NCBI RefSeq assembly: GCF_004348675.1
Contig: NZ_SMKN01000004.1
Location: 29,545 to 93,544 of the forward strand
Length of the DNA: 64,000 nt
Origin: Micromonospora sp. KC606
GTDB taxonomy: Bacteria > Actinomycetota > Actinomycetes > Mycobacteriales > Micromonosporaceae
Reading direction: 5' to 3'
Under the pieces are notes generated by a model, which did no database searches, was not told where the DNA came from, and saw only the letters and a list, made by a program, of their open reading frames with translations. Positions 33,447 to 42,244 of the stretch are shown here, in pieces. A program made the position numbers and the translations under genes. Within the stretch, counting starts at the first letter, position 1, and every line of letters begins with the position of its first letter.

Positions 33447-35048
33447 TCAGTGGACGACGACCGGCGTCCTCGGGTGGCCCCCGGGCTGGTCGTCCAGCAG
33501 GTGCGACCGCTCACGCCGGCGGGGCAGGAACGCCGCCGGGATGATCGTCACGAGCGCCAGCGCGAACGCCACCCAGAACGTCGTGGCGAACGAGTTGGCG
33601 GCGAAGTCGAGCCCGCGTTCGATGAGTGACGGGTCGACCGGGAACTGCTGGAGCAGTTCCGGCCGCTGCTGCGCGGCGATGGCCAGCCCCGCCTCACTGA
33701 TCGGTTCGCCGCTCGGATCGGTCGCGCCGGGAATCGGCCGGGACCCGTTCAGCTCGTTGGTGAGGATCACCGACATCACCGCGGCGCCGACGGAGCCGCC
33801 GATCTGCTGGAGGATGTTCACCAGCGTGGAGCCGCGAGCCACGTCCTGGCCGCTCAGCGTCTTCAGCGCCGAGGTCATGATCGGCATCATCGTGCCGCCC
33901 ATGCCCAGGCCCATCACGAACAGCGAGCCGCAGAGCAGCACGTACGAGGTGTTCGGGTCGACCTGCGTGAAGGTGAACAGCCCGGCGACGATCAGCAGCA
34001 GCGCGAACGGCACCGTCCGGCCGACCGGCACCTTGTCGGCCAGCACCCCGGCGATCGGCATGGTCACCATCGCGCCGATACCCTGCGGCGCCATCAGCAG
34101 GCCGGCGGCCAGGGTGGACTCGCCGCGCACCTGCAGGAAGTAGCTCGGGAACAGCAGGCCGGCGCCCATGAAGGCGATGATGAAGACGAACATGGTCACT
34201 GCCGCGACGGTCAGCCTGCGGTTGCGGAACAGTCGCAGGTCCAGCAGTGGGTGCTGCGGCTTGAAGGAGTAGACGACGAACGCCAGTACCAGCGCGGCGC
34301 CGATCAGCATGGGCGCCCAGACCGTCGGGTCGGCGAAGGTGCCGGTCTCCGGCAGCGAGGAGACGCCGTAGAGGAACAGGGCGAGCCCCGGCGAGAGCAT
34401 CAGCATGCCGAGGAAGTCGAACGACTCCGACGGCTCGGGGTTGTCCTTCGGCAGGGCCAACTGCGCGTAGATGAGCGCGATGACGCCGATCGGCAGGTTG
34501 ATCAGGAAGATCCAGTGCCAGCTCGCCACGTCGATCAGCCAACCGCCGAGGATCGGGCCGCCGATCGGGCCGAGCAGCATCGGGATGCCGAGGACGGCCA
34601 TCAGCCGGCCGATCCGGTGCGGCCCGGCCGCCCGCGTCATGATCGTCATGCCGAGCGGCATGAGCATGCCGCCGCCGAGGCCCTGCAACACGCGGAACGC
34701 GATCAGCTCCCCGATGGTGTCGGCGGTGGCGCACAGGCCGGACCCGATCGTGAACAGCGCCAGGGCGATCATGTAGAGGCGTTTGGTGCCGAACCGGTCG
34801 GCGGCCCACCCGCTGAGCGGGATGACCGTGGCCAGCGCGAGCGTGTAGCCGGTCATCGTCCAGGCGACGCGGGCGTAGGACGCGCCGAACTCGCTCTGGA
34901 ATGTCGGCAGCGCGACGCTGACGACCGTCACGTCGAGGATCGACATGATCGCGCCGAGCACCACAACGCCCGCCACCTTGAGAACTGCGGCGTCGAGCTT
35001 GTCCGATGACGCGACAGGCTGTGGGGTCGCGGCAGATTGCTGCGTCAC
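33447..35048 (-). CDS. DHA2-family (EmrB/QacA-type) MFS drug exporter
   Basis: A 533-residue proton-driven exporter with about 14 membrane helices. Motif D1 is ILDVTVVSVALPTFQ, motif A is GWAADRFGTKRLYM, motif C is GIPMLLGPIGGPILGGWLI, all characteristic of the DHA2 subfamily. GTG 35048 has AGGAGA at good spacing. No regulator gene is intact beside it, although a LuxR remnant lies downstream. Substrates are likely hydrophobic antibiotics or dyes; identity unknown. Confidence 0.92.
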   Translation of the reverse strand: MTQQSAATPQPVASSDKLDAAVLKVAGVVVLGAIMSILDVTVVSVALPTFQSEFGASYARVAWTMTGYTLALATVIPLSGWAADRFGTKRLYMIALALFTIGSGLCATADTIGELIAFRVLQGLGGGMLMPLGMTIMTRAAGPHRIGRLMAVLGIPMLLGPIGGPILGGWLIDVASWHWIFLINLPIGVIALIYAQLALPKDNPEPSESFDFLGMLMLSPGLALFLYGVSSLPETGTFADPTVWAPMLIGAALVLAFVVYSFKPQHPLLDLRLFRNRRLTVAAVTMFVFIIAFMGAGLLFPSYFLQVRGESTLAAGLLMAPQGIGAMVTMPIAGVLADKVPVGRTVPFALLLIVAGLFTFTQVDPNTSYVLLCGSLFVMGLGMGGTMMPIMTSALKTLSGQDVARGSTLVNILQQIGGSVGAAVMSVILTNELNGSRPIPGATDPSGEPISEAGLAIAAQQRPELLQQFPVDPSLIERGLDFAANSFATTFWVAFALALVTIIPAAFLPRRRERSHLLDDQPGGHPRTPVVVH

Positions 35049-36073
35049 GAAGTCTCCTGAAGGGAATGGCCGGGTAACCGGGTCAGCGGTGGTGCCGGCA
35101 CGACGCCTGCCGGGACAGGCGTGGCGTGCGGAGGGGGAAGCCCGCAGCGCAGACTAGTCGCCGCCGCCGACACTCCGCCTCCGGGTTTAGCGGACAGCAG
35201 ATGGATTGAGGAGTGTTCCTCATCACGGCGCCGCGTCAGCCTCGATTACCGGTCCGGGCTCGGGTTGTGCTCGCACAGTTCCTCCCGATCGCGCGCCACG
35301 CCGGGCCTGGCTCGATTCACGCGCTCGCCGACCCGATCCGGCCCAGGTCCGCCAATGCCAGTTCGATGCGGCCGGCCTCGGGCGCGCGGGGCTTACCTCC
35401 GACGGCCACGACTCAGCGACGCGATACGGTCGCACGCTGCGAGTCGGACAGCATCCAATGTGGTCAGACCAGAGCACGAGCCCACGGCTGGGCTGCCCGT
35501 TCGGCGGAGCCGCCACGTCACGGCGGAGCGTTGCCCTGCTGTTCGCGGCGCCCGCCGCCGCGTTGGACGTGCACATCGTGACGTCGACGTGCTCGACAAC
35601 ATCCTCGACGCGGTCGAGTCGGCCGCCGCCGGTCGGTCGGCGGGCCAGCCCGATGCCGGACGCGACGATCGCCAAGCACCGGCCGCCGGTAGCATCCCCG
35701 GGCTCGGCGGCGTGTACGCCGGCCCGGACGGAGCCTGGGTGCTTCCGGGCCGCGTCTCCTGAAATCGTGACGCGCGAAGACCCCGGGCGGGGCGGCGGAA
35801 GCCGAGCGGCGGCGAGGCATGGCCTCGCCGCCGCTCGTGCCGGAGCAAATCCCGGGTCAGAGCGACGCCCATCGTGTCCGCCCCGCCGACGAGGACGACT
35901 GGATCGCGCTGCGCCGAGCCCTGGACACCGCGATCGAGCGCTGCCACCAGGATCCAAACACCTCCCTGGCCAGGTCGGTCGTCACCGCGCCAGGGCCGGA
36001 AACGCGCGCAACCCAGGACGACAGCGACGGGGCGATCGCCGGCCGGCCCCGCCCCTGGTCCAGCCGACTCAGC
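35049..36073. other. One-kilobase region without a supported gene
   Basis: Many overlapping frames cover this stretch on both strands, but none has a recognisable domain with a plausible start. The plus-strand segment DEDDWIALRRALDTAIERCHQD near 35890 looks protein-like, but no start or family could be assigned. The region may be decayed coding sequence. Confidence 0.4.
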
Positions 36074-36676
36074 TCACCCATCGGTCGCGATTGCCGCGAC
36101 GGCGGCGTGCGGCCGTTGGGTGCCTTCGCTGGGCCGCTGCAGGCGCTCAACCTCCGTGAAGCCGGCTCGCGCCAGTCGCTCCGAGAACTCCTCAACGGGC
36201 CAGCGATAGGCGGTCACGACCTTGTGGTCGAAGGCGGCGACCTCGTCACCTACGAAGATACCAAGCACCAACGTTCCGGCCGGGGCCACTACTCGCCGGA
36301 ACTCAGCGAGCACGCCGTCGAGATCTTGCGGCGGCGAATGGATCAACGAACCCCAGGCCAGGATGCCGGCGATCGAGTGGTTGGCGACGGCGAGATCTTT
36401 CATCGACCCGATTTGGTAGCTACCGCTCGGGTGGGCTGCCTGGGCATGGGCGATGAACTCGGGGACTATGTCGATTCCCGTCGCGTTGACGCCCAGCCTA
36501 CGAAGGTAATCGGTGATATGGCCCGGCCCGCAGCCCAGATCGAGCACCGCGCCAGGTCGGCCCGCCAGGTGTCGCCCGATGAAGGCGAGGTCGTCGGCGT
36601 GTACCTGCTGGCTTGTACCGAACAGCTCGACGTAGAGCTCCGCGATTGACGCATATGCCTGCCGGACCTGCACCAT
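36074..36676 (-). CDS. SAM-dependent methyltransferase, class I
   Basis: A 200-residue Rossmann-fold methyltransferase. Motif I is AVLDLGCGPGHITDYL (about residues 40-55), motif II acidic residue lies in ATGIDIVPEFI, and motif IV is in SIAGILAWGSLIH. The start at ATG 36676 gives MVQVRQAYASIAELYVELFG, the usual opening of this family; an in-frame extension to 36835 is unlikely. It is divergent from the sugar importer. Substrate unknown. Confidence 0.82.
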   Translation of the reverse strand: MVQVRQAYASIAELYVELFGTSQQVHADDLAFIGRHLAGRPGAVLDLGCGPGHITDYLRRLGVNATGIDIVPEFIAHAQAAHPSGSYQIGSMKDLAVANHSIAGILAWGSLIHSPPQDLDGVLAEFRRVVAPAGTLVLGIFVGDEVAAFDHKVVTAYRWPVEEFSERLARAGFTEVERLQRPSEGTQRPHAAVAAIATDG

Positions 36677-37002
36677 GTTCACCACGCGACTGTACGGCTC
36701 TCGGACGACAGAGCAGGCCGGGGCCAGCGCGGGAACGTGCGTCGACTGTCGGACCTCTTCGTCGCCAGAACCGTTACGGTAACCAATGTTTGGTCCTGTT
36801 GACATGGTGGCCGGTCGTCCAGTTAGCTGGCCCAAGGGTTAGTGGAAACGTATCGACGCTCGTCCGACCCGTCGCCACTCGGGGTGCGGGCCCGTGGGAG
36901 CCGTGCTCAGCGAGCCGCACCTCGCCCCTCCCTTTTCTCGCTCGCTACCACGGTCGCCCCAGGCCGGCCAGTCCGCTCACCGTTCCACGAGGAGGCAGCA
37001 CG
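36677..37002. promoter_or_regulatory. Divergent promoter region of the methyltransferase and sugar importer
   Basis: A 326-base gap. It contains the 11-base palindrome GTTACGGTAAC at 36773-36783 and a LacI-like GGAAACGTATCG at about 36843. Either might be an operator for the importer, since no regulator gene accompanies it. Neither is close to the GTAAnCGnTTAC consensus. Confidence 0.35.
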
Positions 37003-38301
37003 ATGTTCACCTCTCGCATACGCGCGGGCACTATTGCCGTACTCGCCGCCGCATCGCTGGTCCTGGCCGCCTGCGGCGCCGACTCCGACGACAGCGCTGG
37101 CGACGGCAATACCCTCCGGCTCTGGCACTACGAGGGCCCGAACAGCGCGATGGGCATCGCCTGGGCCGAGGCGATCAAGCAGTTCGAGGCATCTCACCCG
37201 GGCGTCAAGGTGCAGTTCGAGGCGAAGGGCTTCGAACAGATCCGGCAGAGCGCCAACATGATCCTCAACTCGGACCAGGCGCCCGACATCATGGAGTACA
37301 ACAAGGGCAACGCGAGCGCCGGCCTGCTCGCGACCCAGGGGCTGCTCACCGACCTCAGCGAGGAGGCGGGCAAGCGCGGCTGGGACAAGATCGGTCCCAG
37401 CCTGCAGACCACCTCGCGGTACGACGACAAGGGTATTATGGGCGACGGCAACTGGTACGGTGTGCCCAACTACGCCGAGTACGTGATGGTCTACTACAAC
37501 AAGGACCTCTTCGCGAAGCACAAGGTGCAGGTGCCCACGACGCTCGCCGAGTTCGAGGCGGCGATGGACGCGTTCGTGAAGGCCGGCGTCACCCCGCTGT
37601 CGGTCGGCGGCGCCGAGTACCCGGCGCAGCAAATCCTTTACGAGCTCGCCCTCACCAAGGCGGACCGCTCTTTTGTGGACAGCTTCCAGCTCTACAAGGG
37701 CAAGGTCGACTTCAAGGGACCGGAGTTCACCCACGCGGCCACCACGTTCGCCGACTGGGTGAAGAAGGGGTACATCGCGGAGAACTCGGCCGGCATCAAG
37801 GCCGAGGACATGGGCGTGGCGTTCACGCAGGGCAAGTTTCCGATGGTCATTTCCGGCAGCTGGTGGTACGGCCGGTTCGTCGCCGAGGCGAAGTTCCAGT
37901 GGGGCACGTTCCTCTTCCCCGGCAACACGCTGCATCCCGGCTCCGGCGGCAACCTGTGGGTCGTACCGAAGAACGCGAAGAACAAGAGCCTCGCGTACGA
38001 CTTCATCGACATCACGATGAAGCCGGAGATCCAGAACCTGCTCGGCAACTCCGGCGGCGTGCCGGTGCTGGCCGATCCGGCGGCGATCACCGACGCCAAG
38101 AGCAAGGAGCTGATCGACAACTTCAGCAAGGTCTCGTCGACGGACGGCCTGGCGTTCTACCCGGACTGGCCGGCGCCCGGCTACTACGACGTGCTCGTGG
38201 CCGGCGTCCAGCACCTGATCAACGGGACGAAGAGCCCGGAGGCGGTGCTCGACGAGATCGCCAAACCGTACGACGATAACCTCGCCAGCCTCGGCAAATG
38301 A
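37003..38301 (+). CDS. Sugar ABC importer substrate-binding lipoprotein
   Basis: A 432-residue family 1 sugar receptor. Residues 1-25 are a signal with the lipobox LAAC. The mature part shows LRLWHYEGPNSAMGIAWAEAIKQFEASHPGVKVQFE, DQAPDIMEYNKGNASAG and WYGVPNYAEYVMVYYNKDLF, all typical. ATG 37003 has a strong GAGGAGG. It is first in a three-gene importer operon with four-base overlaps. The substrate is unknown; its neighbours suggest a plant-wall sugar. The importer ATPase is encoded elsewhere. Confidence 0.9.
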   Translation: MFTSRIRAGTIAVLAAASLVLAACGADSDDSAGDGNTLRLWHYEGPNSAMGIAWAEAIKQFEASHPGVKVQFEAKGFEQIRQSANMILNSDQAPDIMEYNKGNASAGLLATQGLLTDLSEEAGKRGWDKIGPSLQTTSRYDDKGIMGDGNWYGVPNYAEYVMVYYNKDLFAKHKVQVPTTLAEFEAAMDAFVKAGVTPLSVGGAEYPAQQILYELALTKADRSFVDSFQLYKGKVDFKGPEFTHAATTFADWVKKGYIAENSAGIKAEDMGVAFTQGKFPMVISGSWWYGRFVAEAKFQWGTFLFPGNTLHPGSGGNLWVVPKNAKNKSLAYDFIDITMKPEIQNLLGNSGGVPVLADPAAITDAKSKELIDNFSKVSSTDGLAFYPDWPAPGYYDVLVAGVQHLINGTKSPEAVLDEIAKPYDDNLASLGK

Positions 38302-39191
38302 GATCCCATCGGGGGTACGCCGCCTTCCTGATCCCCGGCGCGCTCCTCTCGCTGCTGGTCATCGTCGTGCCGCTGGTGATGAACGTGGGCATCAGCTTCA
38401 CCCGGTGGTCGGGAGTGGGTACCCCCGAGTGGATCGGGCTGGACAACTACACGCGGCTGCTGGAGGACGACAACTTCCGGACGTCTTTCCGCAACATCGT
38501 TTTCCTGATCGTGGCGATGGCGGTCGTCCCGACGCTGGTCGGGCTGGTCCTCGCGGCCGTCCTCTTCGACTACGTGACCAAGCAGATCGGCCCGCGAACG
38601 GCGAGCGCGCTCCGCTCCGGGTTCTACCTGCCGCAGGTGCTCCCCGTCGCGGTGACGGGAATCGTGTGGGGCTGGATCCTCCACCCCAGCTTCGGCGCTC
38701 TCAACGCGATCCTCACGAACACGGGACTTGACGCCCTCGCCAAGAACTGGCTGGGCGACCCAGCCTTCGCGCTGTACAGCGTCATGGTCGTCATGATCTG
38801 GTTCCAGGTCGGCTACCCGGTCGTGATGTTCATGTCCGGGCTGCAGCGCGTCGACCCGGAGCTCTACGAGGCGGCCGCCATCGACGGCGCCGGCTGGCGG
38901 CGGCGGTTCACCAGCATTGCCATCCACCAGATCAAACCTGAGATCTACGTGGTACTGGTGACCACGACGATCGCCGCCCTGAAGATCTTCGGGCAGATCT
39001 TCGTGCTCACCCGCGGCGGGCCGGGCAACGCCACGCTCGTGCCGGCGTACTTCGCCTACCAGAACTTCTTCGAGAAGGCCCAGGTCGGGTACGGCTCGGC
39101 GATCGCCACCGTGCTGACCCTGCTCATCGTGGTGCTGTCGGTGGTGTTCCTGCGCATCCAGGCCCGGGACGAGCGGCGGGACCTCGCATGA
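38298..39191 (+). CDS. Sugar ABC importer permease 1
   Basis: A 297-residue permease (MalF/LacF-like). The first helix is AAFLIPGALLSLLVIVVPLVMNVGIS, and the EAA loop reads ELYEAAAIDGAGWRRRFTSIAIHQIKPE. ATG 38298 overlaps the receptor stop (ATGA), so translation is coupled. Confidence 0.9.
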   Translation: MRSHRGYAAFLIPGALLSLLVIVVPLVMNVGISFTRWSGVGTPEWIGLDNYTRLLEDDNFRTSFRNIVFLIVAMAVVPTLVGLVLAAVLFDYVTKQIGPRTASALRSGFYLPQVLPVAVTGIVWGWILHPSFGALNAILTNTGLDALAKNWLGDPAFALYSVMVVMIWFQVGYPVVMFMSGLQRVDPELYEAAAIDGAGWRRRFTSIAIHQIKPEIYVVLVTTTIAALKIFGQIFVLTRGGPGNATLVPAYFAYQNFFEKAQVGYGSAIATVLTLLIVVLSVVFLRIQARDERRDLA

Positions 39192-40015
39192 GGCGGGGAT
39201 TGGGACTGAGGTCCGCCGTGCTGGCCGTGCTCACGGTGCTGGTGTTGCTCGTGCTCGCGCCGTTCGCGCTGGTCGCGATCAACGCGGTGAAGAGCCCAGA
39301 GGAGTACGCCACCAACGGTCCGCTCTCCCTACCAGGCGGCTTGTACCTCAGGGGCATCACCGACTTCTGGATCCGGGTCGACTTCGGCGAGAAGCTTGTC
39401 AACAGCTTCCTGATCGCCGGTTCGGTGGCGGTGCTCGCGGTCATCGTGTCGGTGCTCAACGCCTACGCGCTGGGCATCGGGCGGGTGCCTGGCCGTTCCG
39501 CGTTCCTGGTCTTCTTCCTGCTGGCCAACCTCCTGCCCCAGGAGGCGCTGGTCTACCCGCTCTACTATCTGTCTAAAGAGGTCGGTCTCTACAACTCGCA
39601 GCTCGCCCTGATCATCATCTTCACGGCGATCCAGAGCGCGTTCGGCACCTACCTGCTGTCGTCGGTCTACGCCGTCTTCCCCCGCGAGATGCTCGAGGCG
39701 GCCGCGGTCGACGGCGCCGGCAAGGTACGGACACTGTGGAGGATCGTGGTGCCGATCAGCTGGCCGAGCCTGTCGGTTCTGTTCACGTTCTTCTTCATCT
39801 GGACCTGGAACGAGTTTTTCCTCCCCCTTGTCTTCCTCATCTCCAACGACAAGCAGACCGTGCCGGTTGCGCTCGGCGTCCTCCAAGGCGACCGGCTGAT
39901 GGATGCCACCACGACGAGCGCCTCGGCGCTGCTCGGCATCCTGCCGGCGATCCTGTTCTTCCTCATCTTCCAGCGGACCCTGTCCCGCGGCATCATGTCA
40001 GGGGCCATCAAGTAA
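39188..40015 (+). CDS. Sugar ABC importer permease 2
   Basis: A 275-residue permease (MalG/LacG-like). The first helix is VLAVLTVLVLLVLAPFALVAINAV, and the EAA loop reads EMLEAAAVDGAGKVRTLWRIVVPISWP. It overlaps permease 1 by four bases and is the last gene of the operon. Confidence 0.9.
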   Translation: MRRGLGLRSAVLAVLTVLVLLVLAPFALVAINAVKSPEEYATNGPLSLPGGLYLRGITDFWIRVDFGEKLVNSFLIAGSVAVLAVIVSVLNAYALGIGRVPGRSAFLVFFLLANLLPQEALVYPLYYLSKEVGLYNSQLALIIIFTAIQSAFGTYLLSSVYAVFPREMLEAAAVDGAGKVRTLWRIVVPISWPSLSVLFTFFFIWTWNEFFLPLVFLISNDKQTVPVALGVLQGDRLMDATTTSASALLGILPAILFFLIFQRTLSRGIMSGAIK

Positions 40016-40371
40016 CCAACCCCTGGCGCCCCGCACCAGAGCGCCGAGTACGGCGACCGGCACCAGTGACCGTAACCCGCGAGGCCACACAGACCGTGTG
40101 AGTTCCCACCACAATGATCCATGGTCCCCTCATCCCTTGCCCGCCGCCGCAGCGCCGGCGTACGGGGCGCGGGCGCCTCGGCCGAGACCTGTACGCCGGC
40201 GCCCGGCCGTCGAATCCGGCCGCGGAGTGGTGCGGTGTGAGGGGCTCACCCGCGGCCGCGCCGACCCGGACCGGCACGGCTGCCGGGTCACCCTCTCGAC
40301 CAGGGACGCGACAACCTCTTGACCTGGGGGCCGGTCGCCGTTAAGACTGCCCAGCACCGCATCGCCCGTAG
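40016..40371. other. Gap after the sugar importer operon
   Basis: A 356-base stretch with no recognisable gene. It may be remains of the missing 5' part of the orphan RICIN domain that follows, but no homologous segment is visible. Confidence 0.35.
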
Positions 40372-40692
40372 GGTGCAGCCCCCGCCGGTCGCGCGTTCAC
40401 CCACACCGACAACGGCTACTACCGCGTCGTGCCGACCCACGCGACCGGCAGCTGCCTCGTCGTCGCGGGGGCCGCCACCGCCGACGGCGCCAACGTCCAA
40501 CAGAACGCCTGCAGCGGTACGTGCAGCCGGTGGCGGGTGCAGCCGCTCGCTGACGGCTCGGTGCGCCTGGTCGCCCGCCACAGCGGCAGGGCCCTAGATT
40601 TGGCCGGTTGCGCCCTACCCGACGGCACCAACGTCCAGCAGTGGAGCTGGCTGGACAACATCTGCCAGCGCTTCCACCTGATGCCCGTCTAG
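40372..40692 (+). pseudogene. Orphan RICIN lectin domain remnant
   Basis: An open frame after a TAG at 40369 encodes FTHTDNGYYRVVPTHATGSC, then LVVAGAATADGANVQQNACS and GRALDLAGCALPDGTNVQQW, ending ICQRFHLMPV. This is two repeats of a ricin-type beta-trefoil with Cys pairs. There is no signal peptide, no catalytic domain and no credible start, only an internal GTG at 40429. It is most simply the C-terminal tag of a secreted carbohydrate-active enzyme that has been lost. Confidence 0.6.
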
Positions 40693-40702
40693 AAAGGGCG
40701 CC

Positions 40703-40744
40703 CCCGGGCACCTACCGCCGCCCCTGGAACGGTAGGTGCCCGGG
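40703..40744 (+). terminator. Terminator hairpin after the RICIN remnant
   Basis: Perfect 15-base arms, CCCGGGCACCTACCG (40703-40717) and its complement (40730-40744), with a 12-base loop. It starts 10 bases after the RICIN stop, suggesting that the lost gene once had an intact 3' end here. Confidence 0.7.
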
Positions 40745-40830
40745 AGTGGACGCCCTTCATCCCCTCACCACAGCCGATCGACCGAAGTGACAGCAGGCGA
40801 GCGTGATCCCACGCCCGTGCGGGGGAACGC

Positions 40831-41706
40831 TCAGCCCGGATGCTTGATGCTCTCGATGATCCGGGCGAAGCCCTCGTTTCCGTGGCCCGCATCGATCTGG
40901 CGTTGGATGAGCCGCTGGACCATGGCGACCACCTCGGTGCTGATGCCCTGGCCGGCGCTGGCGGCCAGGAGGTCACCAAGGCTGGAGAACTGGAGGCTCT
41001 GCTGCCCTTCGACGGTGTAGTCCCCGCCGTCGATGACTGCGGCGAACTCTCCGAGGGCGCCGGTCATGGCGGTCAGCCACGGTGTGGCCATGGCAGCGAA
41101 CTCGCCCGCCGACACGCCGGCCGGCGCGACCATGGCCACGCCGTGCATGAATCCGGCGAACATGACGTACATGCCGGCGAGCAGGGCGAGGTCGTAGAGG
41201 GACGCCAGACCGGCATCCTCACCGAAGTAGGTACTGCTTCCCCACAGGTCGAGCAGTGGCTTGTACTGGTAGAAGACATCGGCCGATCCGCTGTAGAGGA
41301 TCGATGACCCGGGCTGGCCGATCATGTGCGGAACAGCCATGATGCCGCCGTCCAGATATGCGACCCCGGCGGCGGCAGCCCAGGCGGCCAACTGCCGTGA
41401 CTGAGCCGGCATCGTCGTGGTTACGTTGATCAGGGTTCGTCCGGCCAGCTCGCCGGAGAGCGGGTCAAGCACCTCGTGAACCGACGCGTGGTCCAGCAGG
41501 CACGCGATAACCAGTCGGCCGGCCCGGACCGCCTCGCCGGCCGTGGCGACGGCTTCCGCGCCCTGTGCGACGAGGTCGTCCGCCTTTCCCGGTGAGCGGT
41601 TCCAGACCGTCGTCGCGTATCCGGCCTTCACCAGGGCCCCGGCGAGAGCGCCACCCATCGCCCCCAACCCGAGAACGCTCACCTGGACGCTGTTGTCGGC
41701 TGTCAT
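40831..41706 (-). CDS. Imine reductase-like NAD(P)-dependent oxidoreductase
   Basis: A 291-residue protein of the beta-hydroxyacid dehydrogenase/imine reductase superfamily. The N-terminal Rossmann motif is VSVLGLGAMGGALAGAL, and WNRSPGKADDL suggests NADPH preference. The segment YLDGGIMAVPHMIGQPGSSILYSG and the helical C-terminal dimer domain with SLYDLALLAGMYVMFAG are typical of imine reductases rather than sugar-acid dehydrogenases, since the catalytic Lys of the latter is not at the expected place. It is divergent from an HxlR regulator across a strong palindrome, so expression is probably inducible by a reactive small molecule. Confidence 0.78.
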   Translation of the reverse strand: MTADNSVQVSVLGLGAMGGALAGALVKAGYATTVWNRSPGKADDLVAQGAEAVATAGEAVRAGRLVIACLLDHASVHEVLDPLSGELAGRTLINVTTTMPAQSRQLAAWAAAAGVAYLDGGIMAVPHMIGQPGSSILYSGSADVFYQYKPLLDLWGSSTYFGEDAGLASLYDLALLAGMYVMFAGFMHGVAMVAPAGVSAGEFAAMATPWLTAMTGALGEFAAVIDGGDYTVEGQQSLQFSSLGDLLAASAGQGISTEVVAMVQRLIQRQIDAGHGNEGFARIIESIKHPG

Positions 41707-41771
41707 CCTGCGCTCCTTTTTCGTCTTCGTCGCTCGGCTAGATCCTCTCGACCGCCGGTAGGGTTGACCAG

Positions 41772-41794
41772 TACCGACTAATTAGTCAGGTACT
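41772..41794. promoter_or_regulatory. HxlR operator palindrome
   Basis: A perfect 12-base core, GACTAATTAGTC (41777-41788), is flanked by GTACC on the left and GGTAC on the right (one extra base on the right arm). It sits between the divergent imine-reductase-like and hxlR-type genes, 66 and 34 bases from their starts. AT-rich palindromes of this kind are typical HxlR sites. Confidence 0.7.
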
Positions 41795-41827
41795 CACCTG
41801 TGGGTAAGCGCCCCTTGGAGGACGCGG

Positions 41828-42244
41828 ATGGCAGCGTCAGCACGGCGTGGCCCCTACTTCTGCGGCATTGATGCGGCGATGGACGTGGTCGCCGGAAAGT
41901 GGAAGTCGCTGATCCTCTGGGAGCTGCACCACTACGGGACACGCCGGTTCGCCGAACTCCGACGCGGTCTCCCGGGCGTCAGCGAGAAGATGCTGATTCA
42001 GCACCTGCGGGAGATGGAGGAGGACGGGCTCGTGCATCGTGAGGTATACCGCGAGGTGCCCCCGAAGGTCGAGTACTCCCTGACTGAGCACGGCGTCTCG
42101 CTCAATGCCGCCCTGAGCCCCTTGGGGCAGTGGGGCGCCGAACGTATCCGGCGGATCGGCGCCGAGAAGGTACCCGTCACCTCTGCTGAAGCCGTGCAGC
42201 CGGAGCCCACCCCCGCGCGATCGGCAAACGTCTACGTGCGCTGA
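41828..42244 (+). CDS. HxlR-family transcriptional regulator
   Basis: A 138-residue winged-helix regulator. YFCGIDAAMDVVAGKWKSLILWEL contains the conserved Cys12 that senses electrophiles or oxidants in many HxlR proteins. The recognition region is RFAELRRGLPGVSEKMLIQHLREMEEDGLVHREVY. ATG 41828 follows TTGGAGGA. Its stop overlaps the convergent stomatin-like gene by 13 bases. The likely target is the divergent reductase. Confidence 0.9.
   Translation: MAASARRGPYFCGIDAAMDVVAGKWKSLILWELHHYGTRRFAELRRGLPGVSEKMLIQHLREMEEDGLVHREVYREVPPKVEYSLTEHGVSLNAALSPLGQWGAERIRRIGAEKVPVTSAEAVQPEPTPARSANVYVR

Noticed and set aside
35819..36649. Plus-strand 276-codon frame
   Set aside because: Most of it is antisense to the clear methyltransferase gene, and the rest has no recognisable domain.
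36613..37002. N-terminal extension of the sugar-binding lipoprotein
   Set aside because: It would place the signal peptide and lipobox in mid-protein; ATG 37003 has the strong ribosome-binding site.
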